Positions 1-9,600 are shown, counted from the first letter of the stretch. The stretch: 64,000 nucleotides of DNA from Marvinbryantia sp. (GCA_016297895.1 JAEDFS010000002.1:1-64000); one strand, 5' to 3'. Notes: generated by a model not told the origin, from the sequence alone. A program made the numbers and translations.

Positions 1-164
1 CCCAGGCCCTTCATTACTATCAGTCCGGTGCGGATCTGTTCCAGGTACAGCAGCGTCTCCGCCACCGCACGATTACAAGTACCCTCATCTATGTCCAGCT
101 CGATGCTAAGCTGAAGGAAAGGAGACACATTGAAAATCCTTTCGATGCGAAAAACTTCTCCTGA
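1..164 (+). CDS. Tyrosine recombinase (integrase), C-terminal fragment
   Basis: The frame beginning at base 3 is open from the window edge and ends with TGA at 162-164, giving the last 53 residues of a protein. They contain LRHRTITSTLIYVQLD, the conserved end of tyrosine recombinases: the HxxR region followed by the nucleophilic tyrosine in the IYVQL block. The N-terminal part lies outside the window. The gene overlaps the start of the downstream IS91-type transposase (TTG at 130) by 35 bases in another frame, so the two are probably translated together. It is most likely a helper recombinase carried by the same mobile element. An unrelated integrase is less likely given the overlap. The family is clear; the full-length identity is not. 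Confidence 0.72.
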   Translation, partial: QALHYYQSGADLFQVQQRLRHRTITSTLIYVQLDAKLKERRHIENPFDAKNFS

Positions 165-1476
165 GAAGTCTGTTGGCTGGTGGACGGAAGAAGACCTGGC
201 AGAAAGGGGGACGGATTCCATGATAGAACCATTCCTTTCTGATGATACCGCCCATAATTATGCCATTCGTGACCTGTTGAAACTGAACTTCAGTGATTAC
301 TGCCTTTCCCATCCGGTTCCGGAGTTTAAACGGAAAACGCTGAATGCAATGATCAGCTGTAAAACCGGAAAACTCGGATACAGTCTCATCCATTGCAGCC
401 AATGCGGGAAGATTGAAATGCGCCCATGTTCCTGTGGAAACCGCAACTGTCCCAGCTGCGGATACCTGGAAGAAAAACGCTGGACGGCAATGCGCCAGGC
501 TGAGGTCATTCCCGGAATACCATACTTCCATCTGGTCTTTACCCTTCCGCATACACTGGCGGATATCATGTACCAGAATCAGAAGGATACCCTGAATCTT
601 CTGTTTTCATCGGCAAAGGAAACAATCCTGGAGCTTTCCATGAAAAAGCTGAAGATGACACCAGGTATCCTGATGATACTGCATTCGTTTGGTTCTGACC
701 TTTCGCTCCATTACCATCTTCATGTCCTGGTTTCCGGAGGAGGCCTCACGAAAGATAAAACACGTTTCAAACGCTGTCTTTCCAATCATTTCTTTTTACC
801 GCAGAATGCCGTAACAAAAGTCTACAAAGGTAAGTTTATGGCAGGATTGAAAAAACTGCACGATGATGAAAAACTACAGTACTTTCACGCTGCACAGAAG
901 TATCGGAACAGCTATGAATGGAAAGACCTTCTGAACAAATGCTACAACACTACATGGAATGTTGAAATCAAACCGCTTGCGCCTGTAAAAAAGTCTGGCG
1001 GTAAAACAGATGAGAAGGAAACTACTGACAATGCAGTAAGTTACTTCGCGCGTTATACAAACCGTACTGCGATATCAAACAGCCGGATCCTGTCTTATGA
1101 TAAAGAAAGAGTCACATTCCGTTACAAAGATTATCATGGATCCTCTTACACTATGAAAGAGATGACCATTTCCACAGAAGAATTCATCCGGAGATTCCTG
1201 ATGCATCTGCTTCCGCCTGGATTCTGCCGTGTCCGCAGTGCCGGTTTTCTTGCAGGCTGTGTCAGAAAAAAATTCCTTGAACGGATCTACACACTTCTAA
1301 ACAAGATGTATGAACCTTCAGAAGTTAAGAGTATGTCAGAAGCAGAACTGATCCTTCATTTTTTCGGAAAGGATGTAAGCATCTGCGCAGACTGTGGTTC
1401 AAAGGTTGAGATACTGCCACGAATGAGCAGGCGGTCAGCAGCTCAATATATCCGCGGAATGCCGGCTCTGGAATAA
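130..1476 (+). CDS. IS91-family Y2 (HUH) rolling-circle transposase
   Basis: This 448-residue protein matches IS91-type transposases. Residues about 89-110 form the N-terminal zinc-binding module (C89, C92, C100, C102, C107, C110; core CGNRNCPSC). The metal-binding HUH-type motif LHYHLHVL carries H194, H196 and H198. The catalytic pair SYFARYTNR carries Y305 and Y309, the YxxxY spacing of Y2 enzymes. Such enzymes nick one strand and move DNA by a rolling-circle route without target duplication. The start is TTG, preceded by AAAGGAG at good spacing and overlapping the recombinase gene upstream. All catalytic residues are present and the frame is intact, so the element may be active. The C-terminal 120 residues show no motif I recognise. 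Confidence 0.9.
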   Translation: MKILSMRKTSPEKSVGWWTEEDLAERGTDSMIEPFLSDDTAHNYAIRDLLKLNFSDYCLSHPVPEFKRKTLNAMISCKTGKLGYSLIHCSQCGKIEMRPCSCGNRNCPSCGYLEEKRWTAMRQAEVIPGIPYFHLVFTLPHTLADIMYQNQKDTLNLLFSSAKETILELSMKKLKMTPGILMILHSFGSDLSLHYHLHVLVSGGGLTKDKTRFKRCLSNHFFLPQNAVTKVYKGKFMAGLKKLHDDEKLQYFHAAQKYRNSYEWKDLLNKCYNTTWNVEIKPLAPVKKSGGKTDEKETTDNAVSYFARYTNRTAISNSRILSYDKERVTFRYKDYHGSSYTMKEMTISTEEFIRRFLMHLLPPGFCRVRSAGFLAGCVRKKFLERIYTLLNKMYEPSEVKSMSEAELILHFFGKDVSICADCGSKVEILPRMSRRSAAQYIRGMPALE

Positions 1477-1706
1477 CCGAATATAACCAGATATAGGATT
1501 ACTCTTGCTGTTTACGGTAAGGGCTTGTTTGCCATACCCAAAAATCCTGTATTTTATCCATACCTGTGAAAAAATATGGTTTTTAAAAAGAAACACTCCA
1601 CCCAAATGAGTCCGATGAGAATCCGGATAAAAAAACTTTCTCTATAAGGAAATTCATCGAGTGCGGACGGGAGCCGACTCGGTTCAAAAGAAATATTTTC
1701 CAGACT

Positions 1707-1729
1707 GTCCCGTGAAGCCGGGACTTTTT
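1707..1729 (+). terminator. Terminator-like hairpin downstream of the transposase
   Basis: GTCCCG (1707-1712) pairs with CGGGAC (1719-1724) around a six-base loop and is followed directly by five T residues. It lies 230 bp beyond the transposase stop. It could be an intrinsic terminator or part of the end structure of the IS91-type element. An outer CAGAC (1701-1705) and GTCTG (1738-1742) could enclose it. Confidence 0.55.
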
Positions 1730-2035
1730 CTATGCCGTGTCTGAAAAACATTTCTTGTTAATTAGGCCTATCTGGGAAAATATACGTAAAAAGATACAAA
1801 AAACTTTGAAATAACGGCTAAAATCAGCCACTTTGGGCCACTGTAAAAAAATGTTGTTCAATGATACTTAAAATCAGGGAAACTCTGGGTCTCACAACAA
1901 ACTTTTTCTACATAGATACAAAAAGTCGGAAATGCTTCCGTTTTACATGAGTATTTGTGTCTCTCAGAAAAATTTTTTTATATAGGCCCAATAGAGACAC
2001 AGCTCGGAAATCCTGTGGAATTAAGGGGGCTTTTG

Positions 2036-2044
2036 TGCTATACT
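2036..2044 (+). promoter_or_regulatory. Extended -10 promoter for the GNAT gene
   Basis: TGC-TATACT (2036-2044) is an extended -10 element; no good -35 is seen 17 bases upstream. It lies 67 bases before the GNAT start codon. Confidence 0.4.
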
Positions 2045-2111
2045 TTACTGGAGTTCAAAATTATGAGTGGAATGACAACTGATTTATAAAAAACGTAAAT
2101 CGGAGGATTCT

Positions 2112-2585
2112 ATGGATTACAGGATACGAGAATTAAAGCAGGAAGAAGTGAATGTTTTAGATACATTTCTGTATGAGGCTATATTTATTCCGGAAGGAGT
2201 AGAGGCACCCTCAAAAGATATTATCAATCAGCCGGAATTGCAGATATATGTTACCGATTTTGGAAAACGAAAAGGGGATATGAGTTTTGTCGCTGAAGTT
2301 GATAATCAGATCGTAGGTGCAGTATGGGCTCGTATTATGAATGATTATGGGCATGTAGATGACGAAACTCCGTCCCTTGCAATATCGTTATTGAAAGATT
2401 ATAGAAGTTATGGAATTGGAACTGAATTGATGAAAAGAATGCTAACGGAATTAAAAGAGCAAGGATACAGACAATCATCACTAGCCGTTCAGAAGAAGAA
2501 TTATGCGGTACATATGTATAAAAATGTTGGTTTTGAAATAGTTAATGAAAATGAGGAAGAATACATAATGATATGCAGGCTTTAG
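2112..2585 (+). CDS. GNAT-family N-acetyltransferase
   Basis: This 157-residue protein has the GNAT fold signature. It has a central strand AGAVWARI-like segment, the acetyl-CoA loop region YRSYGIGTELMKRML (Q/R-x-x-G-x-G/A type, about residues 97-111), and a C-terminal segment YAVHMYKNVGFEI in which the tyrosine-bearing helix and beta-bulge are typical. It should transfer an acetyl group from acetyl-CoA to an amine, but the substrate cannot be read from sequence. GGAGG lies seven bases before the ATG. It sits alone between the mobile-element remains and the SdpI-like gene and is probably cargo of the accessory region. Confidence 0.85.
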   Translation: MDYRIRELKQEEVNVLDTFLYEAIFIPEGVEAPSKDIINQPELQIYVTDFGKRKGDMSFVAEVDNQIVGAVWARIMNDYGHVDDETPSLAISLLKDYRSYGIGTELMKRMLTELKEQGYRQSSLAVQKKNYAVHMYKNVGFEIVNENEEEYIMICRL

Positions 2586-2675
2586 TTCATGAAATTGATA
2601 TTTTCTTTTTGCAGGAGAACTCGACAGATTCCGGTTTTTGAAATGGAGAAGTCGGGATTATGAGAGGATAGATGC

Positions 2676-3053
2676 ATGGGATTTTTTATAGCAATGTTCG
2701 TATGCAATTTGTTGATGCCTTCTATTATGCTTATAGGTGGTTATTGCATGTATAAGAAGCCACCTAAAGAAATAAATGGCTTCGTTGGTTACAGAACAGC
2801 AATGTCAAAAAAGAATAAGGACACATGGACATTTGCACACGATTACTGTGGCAGATTATGGATAAAATTAGGGTTCATTATTTTGATTCCTACGATTCTT
2901 GTACAGATCCCATTTGTACATTCGAGTGATGATGCTGTAGGAATTGTTGCACTTATTGTTGAAATGGTGCAGCTTGCTGTCTTGATTGGTTCTATTGTGT
3001 CGGTAGAAAAAGCACTTAAGCGTACTTTTGATGAAAATGGCGTTAGAAGATAA
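2676..3053 (+). CDS. SdpI-family small membrane protein
   Basis: At 125 residues this is a short membrane protein with three hydrophobic segments: about 2-24, 62-80 and 90-110. Between the first two lies the SdpI-type signature: NGFVGYRT, then SKKNKDTWTFAHDYCG (consensus GYRTxxSxKNxxxWxxAHxxxG). In Bacillus, SdpI gives immunity to the SdpC toxin by binding it at the membrane; many homologues have no toxin partner. No toxin gene is seen nearby, so a role in immunity or stress is inference. GAGAGGA precedes the ATG. The protein has only the C-terminal SdpI-like domain and not the longer two-domain form. Confidence 0.8.
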   Translation: MGFFIAMFVCNLLMPSIMLIGGYCMYKKPPKEINGFVGYRTAMSKKNKDTWTFAHDYCGRLWIKLGFIILIPTILVQIPFVHSSDDAVGIVALIVEMVQLAVLIGSIVSVEKALKRTFDENGVRR

Positions 3054-3313
3054 AATGGTTGTTTTGTCTATCCGATGGAGCACGATCATCCCAAGTACCG
3101 TCATTCATTTTGATGTTTTGATAAGAAAAATAGATTGTACGGTGGGCTGAAATGAAGTATAGTGAAGTAAAGCTGTGTCAGGATATTATCATCTAAGCAA
3201 TTTCACAGAGGTTTGCCGGGGATATTAATTACCATTTCCAGCTGCCCGGTTGCTTTTGAAATATTTGAGCGTTTGAGAAAGAATATGGCTTTAGGAAGAG
3301 ATAGGGAGGACAT

Positions 3314-4327
3314 ATGAGAAAAGAGGCGTCTATAGAACAATGGAAAGCATTATATGAGGCAGGAACACGAATTAAGGAACTGAAGCCATGGGAGAAGTTC
3401 TGGGATATGGATTTAATCGGCATCAGATATGGTGCTGAAGAGGAAACGATTTTCTTCAGTATACTGGGGCGAGGCGGTGATTGTTATGGAATAGCCGTCT
3501 ATGAAGGATACGAGGGATTAAACAGTTTTCTTATGCTTACCATGCATGAGAGTATGAATCTGACTCCGGAATATGCGATGTTTAACCAAAGAAATCTCAC
3601 CTGCTATTGGGGGAACCGTGACGAACTTTCTGAGAAGCAAAGAAAGATCATTAAAGAATTGGGATATACATATCGGGGAAAAAATCAGTGGCTGTATTTT
3701 CTGTCATATGAGCCGGGATATTATCCATATAATATGGATGAGGAAGAAGTATTGCGTATGAGCGAATATCTGCAGGATTTGGAACTGGCTCTGCGTTACT
3801 ATGATAAAACAGACATGCAGATTGATTTTGAATCGGGAAATATGTTTCTGTTTTCTTTTGGAAAAGATAAGAAATCATGGAATTTTGGTGAAGAACCACT
3901 TCCTTTTACAGCTTTTCAATTTGGAAATTTGCTGATCACAGATGAAGAGCTGCTCTCAGATCTTAAAAAAGCCCCGAAATGCGATGCTGTTTTAGAGGCG
4001 GATGTATCTGTGTTGGGAGCATCTGTTACAGATAAAAAGTATGATCGTCCTGCAAATCCGGCATTGTCATTATTAGGAGATGCAAATACGGGGACAATCA
4101 TCAAGTTTGAAATGCTGGAACCGGAGGATGATGCGGTTGTAATGCTGGCGGAAATTCTGATAGGATTTATTTTTCAATTTGGAGCACCAAAGGAAATAAG
4201 GGTGTCAAATGTTATTGTGGAAGCCGGACTTGACCAGATATGTAATGTGTGTGGTACAAAACTTCGCAGAGTAAAAAGATTAAAAGGATTGGAAGACTTC
4301 AAATATAGCATGCAAAGATTCAGATAG
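3314..4327 (+). CDS. Uncharacterised protein, DUF7309-like N-terminus
   Basis: The protein has 337 residues, no signal peptide and no membrane segment. The first 100 residues resemble a domain family recalled as DUF7309: W-x-LYEAGTRIKELKPWEKFW followed by an SILGRGGDCYGIAVYEG block, in which aromatic and glycine positions are conserved. The middle part is acidic and rich in aromatic residues. A segment near residues 250-310 (IIKFEMLEPEDD to EIRVSNVIVEAG) could be a second domain. The C-terminus has a single CNVC pair. No catalytic motif is visible, and I do not know its function. GGGAGG precedes the ATG. Its neighbours (IS91 element, SdpI, Wadjet) place it in the accessory region. Confidence 0.65.
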   Translation: MRKEASIEQWKALYEAGTRIKELKPWEKFWDMDLIGIRYGAEEETIFFSILGRGGDCYGIAVYEGYEGLNSFLMLTMHESMNLTPEYAMFNQRNLTCYWGNRDELSEKQRKIIKELGYTYRGKNQWLYFLSYEPGYYPYNMDEEEVLRMSEYLQDLELALRYYDKTDMQIDFESGNMFLFSFGKDKKSWNFGEEPLPFTAFQFGNLLITDEELLSDLKKAPKCDAVLEADVSVLGASVTDKKYDRPANPALSLLGDANTGTIIKFEMLEPEDDAVVMLAEILIGFIFQFGAPKEIRVSNVIVEAGLDQICNVCGTKLRRVKRLKGLEDFKYSMQRFR

Positions 4328-4341
4328 TAGTTTATCAACTA

Positions 4342-4447
4342 AGAGGTGGGAGTTTTCTCGACTGAGATGAAAGGGAGCCGGTGGTATGACTCATTCATGT
4401 TACCATCACCGGCTCCCATGATCATTTCTGTTACATTTTCCACCTCT
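4342..4447. repeat. Nested inverted repeats between two genes
   Basis: An outer pair, AGAGGTGG (4342-4349) and CCACCTCT (4440-4447), encloses an inner 11-base perfect pair, GGGAGCCGGTG (4373-4383) and CACCGGCTCCC (4407-4417). A further copy of GGCTCCC occurs at 4485-4491. The RNA would fold into a two-tier stem. There is no T-run, so a simple intrinsic terminator is unlikely. The outer 8-base ends would also suit a small non-autonomous element, but I see no clear target duplication. Confidence 0.55.
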
Positions 4448-4568
4448 ATCGAGGATAGCAAGAGGCAGTCTGACAAAATATGTGGGCTCCCTCAAAGGTC
4501 AGAATATTAGCTCAGATATATAGGGGCGTTGCTCCATTTTGCAGTCTCGAAATAGTTTCATGATATAT

Positions 4569-4596
4569 TTGAATCTTTATGCGGGTGTGTTATGAT
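4569..4596 (+). promoter_or_regulatory. Promoter of the jetABCD operon
   Basis: TTGAAT (4569-4574), a 16-base spacer and TATGAT (4591-4596). Transcription would begin near 4603, which leaves a normal leader only if jetA starts at GTG 4639. Confidence 0.65.
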
Positions 4597-4638
4597 GGAT
4601 AAAAAGCAATACGGATGGATTCATGGAAGGAGACGAAT

Positions 4639-6024
4639 GTGTTTCATATTATAGATGAACATTTTTTTGTGCCGTTAGCATCTCCCAATAAGGTAGTCTA
4701 CTGGGAATGTATCTGCAAGCTGTTTTCCGTAATGGATCATCAGCTTTCGTTTGGTGTGGAAAGAGATGTTCTGGTAGAGGAATTACAGTACTATTTTGAA
4801 CAAACACAGGCAGCGGAACTGTCCGGAGAGGACGTAGAAGGGAAGTCTGCAAGAGACAAAGCAAACTGGATGCTTCGAAAATTGGAGAATTGCGGATGGA
4901 TCGATATTGAAACAGATAAGAGTTACGTGCAAAGGGTCAATTTCAAAGAATATGCAGTCAAGGTTATAAGGACACTCCTTGAAATTGCAGAGGGAAAGCA
5001 GATTGAATATCAGGGGTATATCTATACCATATACAGTCTGGTGAGAAGTTCAACAGATAATCCGGGTATTGTGCTTTTGTCAATCGTGGAAAATACAGAT
5101 ATGCTGATCACGGGGCTGAAGAATCTGAGCTCCAGCATCAAGCACTACATTGATGAGCTGACCAGATATAAAACTCCGGCCGAGATTATGAATGTGCTGT
5201 TTAATGATTATATTGAAAATATTGTGGATAAGGCATATCACCGGCTGCTTACGTCGGATAATGTATCAAAGTTTCGTCCGGAGATTATTGAAAGGCTGGA
5301 AAGTAAAAGCCGGAGCAGATCTTATGTGGAAAAAGCGAGTAAAGAACTGGCAGACATTCGTGAGATTTCGAAGGAAGAAGCGGAGGAACTTGTTTATCAT
5401 TACATCCATCAGGTGATAGATGCCTTTCAGAATATGGATGAAATCTTATCAGAGATTAATCGAAAGAATACACAGTACCAGAGAGCAGCAATCAACCGGG
5501 CAAAGTTTTATCTGATAGGTGGGGAAGATGTCAGAGGGCAAATCAAAGAGATACTGTCAGGAATGAACGAAGAAATCAACCGGGAGAATATGGATCTGGG
5601 CGGTATCTATCGAATCGAATTTATCGATGAACTGGTTCGAATCTACAGTGTTGCCGTACTGGATGAAAAGTCTCTCTATACGCCGATAGAAGGGAAAAAA
5701 GCATTTGAACCGGAGAAGATTTCGGTGGAGCAGCCGGATCAGGCATTTCGTAATGAAAAAATGAGACGGATGCTGGAAAAACTGGCAAGAGTTTTAAATC
5801 CGGAAAAGGTAAACAATTATGTGGAAGAACAGTTGGGTGACAGGCAGAAAATGCTGGCTTCAGAGCTTCCATTAGAAAATACAGATGATTTTGTCAAGAT
5901 GATTTATATAAGACTCTACGGGCAGAGAAAAAATATGAAGTATACGATTGCTGTGAAAGAGATGATACAAAAAGACGGTTATCAGTTTACTGATTTTACG
6001 ATACACAGGAGGGAACATCGATAG
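4639..6024 (+). CDS. jetA: Wadjet anti-plasmid system protein JetA
   Basis: This is the kleisin-like subunit of a Wadjet complex, an SMC-type machine that extrudes and cleaves closed circular DNA such as plasmids. The recognisable start is FHIIDEHFFVPLASPNKVVYWE, matching Wadjet JetA proteins of the DUF5716 type found in Clostridia (family recalled, not searched). The rest is mostly helical and charged. I chose GTG 4639 (461 residues) over ATG 4615: AAGGAG at 4627-4632 sits six bases before the GTG, the promoter start point is near 4603, and homologues begin at this phenylalanine-isoleucine block. It is the first of four tightly spaced genes, with jetB two bases downstream. The type assignment within Wadjet is not certain. 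Confidence 0.87.
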   Translation: MFHIIDEHFFVPLASPNKVVYWECICKLFSVMDHQLSFGVERDVLVEELQYYFEQTQAAELSGEDVEGKSARDKANWMLRKLENCGWIDIETDKSYVQRVNFKEYAVKVIRTLLEIAEGKQIEYQGYIYTIYSLVRSSTDNPGIVLLSIVENTDMLITGLKNLSSSIKHYIDELTRYKTPAEIMNVLFNDYIENIVDKAYHRLLTSDNVSKFRPEIIERLESKSRSRSYVEKASKELADIREISKEEAEELVYHYIHQVIDAFQNMDEILSEINRKNTQYQRAAINRAKFYLIGGEDVRGQIKEILSGMNEEINRENMDLGGIYRIEFIDELVRIYSVAVLDEKSLYTPIEGKKAFEPEKISVEQPDQAFRNEKMRRMLEKLARVLNPEKVNNYVEEQLGDRQKMLASELPLENTDDFVKMIYIRLYGQRKNMKYTIAVKEMIQKDGYQFTDFTIHRREHR

Positions 6025-6026
6025 AT

Positions 6027-6641
6027 ATGGATATTCTAAACGGAATGCTGCAGCGGGATAAGGATGATTTTTCACGGATCTGCAATCGTTTACTAAGTGC
6101 CTGTTTCCTTTGTAAAAGAAATCAGACGAATAAAGCAGATTATTATTTTGTGATAAAGTATAAAGAAAAGTTTTCAGAGTGTTTTGCTTTATTGGGATAT
6201 CGGTTGGAAATTAATGAGGAGTATGGGGTTATACAGTTGACAAATCCGCAGAATTATAATCGTTATAATATGAAACTCTTTGAATCTGTTCTTTTGCTGA
6301 TTCTTCGGATTCTCTACGATGAAAAAAGAAGAGAGCTTTCTGTCACAGATGAAGTCATTGTAAATGTGGGGGATATCCATGAAAAGTTTTTGAGTCTGAA
6401 AATCAGGGATAAGATGATTGATAAAACAACGTTTCGCAATGCAGTCAGCACATTGAAAAGATTTCAGATTATCGAAACTCTTGATACGAATCTGACAGAT
6501 GAAGAAGCTCGTATCATTATTTTCGATTCGATTCTGATGGCTGTTCGGGTCGAAGATATCAAAGCTGCTTATGAAAAGCTGGAAATTTACAGAAAGGGAG
6601 GAAAAAACAGTGAAGAAGCTGATGAGAGTGAAGCTGATTAA
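6027..6641 (+). CDS. jetB: Wadjet system protein JetB (DUF4194-type)
   Basis: At 204 residues this matches JetB, the small winged-helix (KITE-like) subunit that bridges the kleisin and the SMC heads. The signature block is the middle section: GYRLEINEEYGVIQLTNP, then LRILYDEKRRELS and a helix-turn-helix-like segment ending RFQIIETLD. This order is typical of DUF4194 proteins. The start ATG lies two bases after the jetA stop. Its AGGAGGG is 13 bases upstream, which is long, so translation probably depends on coupling with jetA. The 3' end overlaps the start of jetC (GTG 6610) by 32 bases. Confidence 0.87.
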   Translation: MDILNGMLQRDKDDFSRICNRLLSACFLCKRNQTNKADYYFVIKYKEKFSECFALLGYRLEINEEYGVIQLTNPQNYNRYNMKLFESVLLLILRILYDEKRRELSVTDEVIVNVGDIHEKFLSLKIRDKMIDKTTFRNAVSTLKRFQIIETLDTNLTDEEARIIIFDSILMAVRVEDIKAAYEKLEIYRKGGKNSEEADESEAD

Positions 6642-9600
6642 CTGGCATCGCTTTACGAATACGACGATTGAATTTGAAAAATCCACTTTAATTTCCGGAG
6701 AAAATGGTGCCGGAAAATCCACCCTTTTGGATGCCATCCAGTTTGTGGTGATATGTTCCACGAATTATTTCAATAAGGCTGCACACGAGAATGGAAAAAG
6801 AAAACTGACAGGATACATCCGCTGTAAAACAGGACGGGAAAACCGCCCTTATGAACGTACCGGTGAGATCAGTGCGCATATTGCATTGGAATTTTATGAA
6901 GAAAAAAGGAACAGGTACTTTGTGGTTGGAGCAGTGGTGGATTCAGCTTCTGAAGGACAGGAAAAAACAGCAAGATATCTGATGGATGGTCTTCGCCTGG
7001 AGGATTCCCTTTTTTTTCAGGGAAAAACACCGAAGTCCATTAATCAGTTCAGGACAACGAACGCTAAGAAGATCAAGCAATGGTGCACGACAGACAAAGA
7101 AGCCAGATCCATGATTAAGAACAGGTTTGGACGAATCGAGGACAAATTCTTCCGATTGATTCCTAAAGCGCTGGCTTTCAGGCCAATTGATGATATTAAA
7201 GATTTTGTTTATTCGTATGTGTTAGATGAAAAAGAAGTAAATATTGATGTACTGCGGGAAAATGTTCGCACATATCAGGATCTGCAGCGTACGCTGGAGA
7301 ACGTAAAGATTCGTATTGGCAGATTGGAAAAAATCAATGCATTGCATGATCAGGTGGAAGATGGATCCCGAAAGGACAGACAGTACGAATATTATCTGGC
7401 AAGAGTGGAGGCTGACCTGATTGGTGAAGATATAAAGAGAATGAAGTCGGAGATCCAGTCTGATACGCTCAGACTGGAAGCGCAGAACAGACAGATCGAT
7501 CAGGTGAAAGATGAGCAAATGGAAAAGCAGCAAATCAGGGATGATCTGCGGGCAGAGCTTGCAACAGATAAAGATTTTCTGGCAAAGGATGAGCAGGAGA
7601 AGAGGCTGCAGTTTCTGAAAAGTAAAAAGAAAGGTCTGCTGGAAGAATATGAAATGCTGAAGAGGAGCGTAGATGCATCGAAAAGACAGCTGAAGAAGTT
7701 GTTGGAGGTTAGAGATGTAGATGCCTCTGTAAAACTTTACTATGATTATCTTTGCAGCATAGATAAAGATATTGATCTGGCAAAGGTGAAAGACATCCTT
7801 TTAAATGTCATTGCGTATAAGAATGAAATGCGTGACAGGATATTCAAAAAAAGAGCAGAAATAGCAGCGGAAGAAGCAGCTGTCAGCAGCCAAAAGCAGG
7901 AATTGGACAGAAAAATTGAGCAATTGATGAAGAAAAAGCTGTCCTATGCCGATGATGTGGAGCGTGTCAGGATGGCTGTTAAAGAGGAATTTCTGCGTAT
8001 TGGAAGAACACCGGAACCCCGCATTTTGTGTGAGATGCTGGAGATCACAGATGATTCCTGGAGAAATGCCGTGGAGGGATACTTAAATACGCAGAGATTC
8101 TACATTTTAGTGGAACCGGAGAATTTTGACATTGCACTTGGAGTTTATGACAGACTTCGAAAAGAAAAAAAGGCGTATGGAGTCGGACTCATTAATACGC
8201 AGAATCTGGACCAGTATGACACTGCACCGGAGGGGTCACTGGCTGCGGTTGTGACCTCGCAAAACAAATATGCAAAGCGCTATATTAATATGATTCTTGG
8301 AAAGGTGCATATGTGTGCACATTATCGGGAATTGAAAAACTATAAAACATCCATTACAAAAGAGTGCATGAAGTACCAGAATAATGTGGCCAGTGCCATA
8401 AAACCGGCTATCTTTGAAACACCTTACATTGGTCAGAACGCACTGAAGGTTCAGTTAGAACAGGCAAAAAAGAAGCGTGAAGAAATCAAAGAGCAGTTAA
8501 GAGAACTGAAAACCAGACTGGAACAGCTGGAATTTGTTCTGGAGCCTTTGGGAACAGAGCATGATACGGATATTAAGTACAGACTGGATGTCATTAGTGA
8601 TCTGCGGCAGGTTTCTCTGGAAATCAATAAATGTAAAGAAAACATAGCCACCCTGGAGAAGAACTCCAATATGATTATGAAACAGATACAGTTATCGTCG
8701 CTGGAAAAAATTCTGGGTGAGCTTGCAGTGAAGCTGAATTCTTTGAACAGAGCAGCAGGCAAAACAGAAGAAAGAATCAGTTTAACAAAAGAGCAGGTAG
8801 TCAATGGGCAGGCAGAGCATGCTGAAAAAGCAGTCATTTACGAGGAACTGGGAAGCAAAGCGGGGGATTCTCTGTCGGTTTGGAGGCAGGAATATGAGAA
8901 GCAGACGGAGGACAAGTCCTATTCACAGTTCAGGGATAATTATGTAAGACGCAGGAAGGCGAATCAGACCCTGGTGGCCAAGACAATGGATGCCATGAAA
9001 GAATCTATGGGCGAATACAAAACGGCACATGATTTTGGTGCAGCGGCGACGATGGAAGGTTATCAGGAATTTGAGACAGAATATCTAAAGCTTAAGAATT
9101 CAGAACTGCTGCAGTATGAAGGAAAGGTGGAGTCTGCCAGATGTGCGGCGGAAGAAGAATTCAGAGAGCAGTTCCTGTCTAAATTACAGGAAAATATGAA
9201 GATTGCACAGGCGGAGTTTAAAGAACTGAATAAGGCTCTGAATGATATTACGTTTAGCAATGAAAAGTATGAATTCCTATACATGCCAAGTAAAAGATAC
9301 AGACAGTATTATGAGATGATTATGGATGATTTTAATGCCATGCAGGGAGAGTCCATTTTCAGCGGTCTATTCCATGAAACTCATAAAGCGGTAATAGAGG
9401 AACTGTTTGAACGGCTGGCACTGGACAATGATAACAATGCTAAGGCATTGGATGAATTTACAGATTATAGAACTTACATGGATTATGATATCCGCATCAT
9501 TCACAGCGATGGAAATTATTCTCTGTATTCCAAAGTATGTGAGGAAAAGAGCGGCGGCGAAACGCAGACACCGTTTTATGTAACGGTAGCAGCATCCTTT

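Larger units (their letters stand above)
1..1730 (+). mobile_element. IS91-like element with a recombinase gene (left end outside window)
   Basis: An overlapping recombinase-transposase pair is followed by palindromes that could be the right terminus. IS91 elements lack terminal inverted repeats and duplications and end in a hairpin-bearing origin, so the right boundary can only be guessed. The candidate zone is 1655-1730. It holds a small palindrome CCGACTCGG (1674-1682) followed by GTTC, and the GTCCCG/CGGGAC hairpin at 1707-1724. The left boundary is not visible. Confidence 0.45.
1477..2111. other. 635 bp non-coding region with inverted repeats
   Basis: No convincing gene lies here. The stretch is AT-rich with many runs of A and T. 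Besides the 1707-1729 hairpin it has a small stem CGGAA/TTCCG (about 1927-1940) and a perfect 9-base inverted repeat, TGTGTCTCT at 1956-1964 and AGAGACACA at 1993-2001, separated by 28 T-rich bases. A promoter for the GNAT gene lies at its right end. It may contain element termini or the remains of older insertions. Confidence 0.5.

Noticed and set aside
1554..1751. Minus-strand frame of 65 codons after the transposase
   Set aside because: It runs through the palindromes, has no ribosome site and no recognisable motif.
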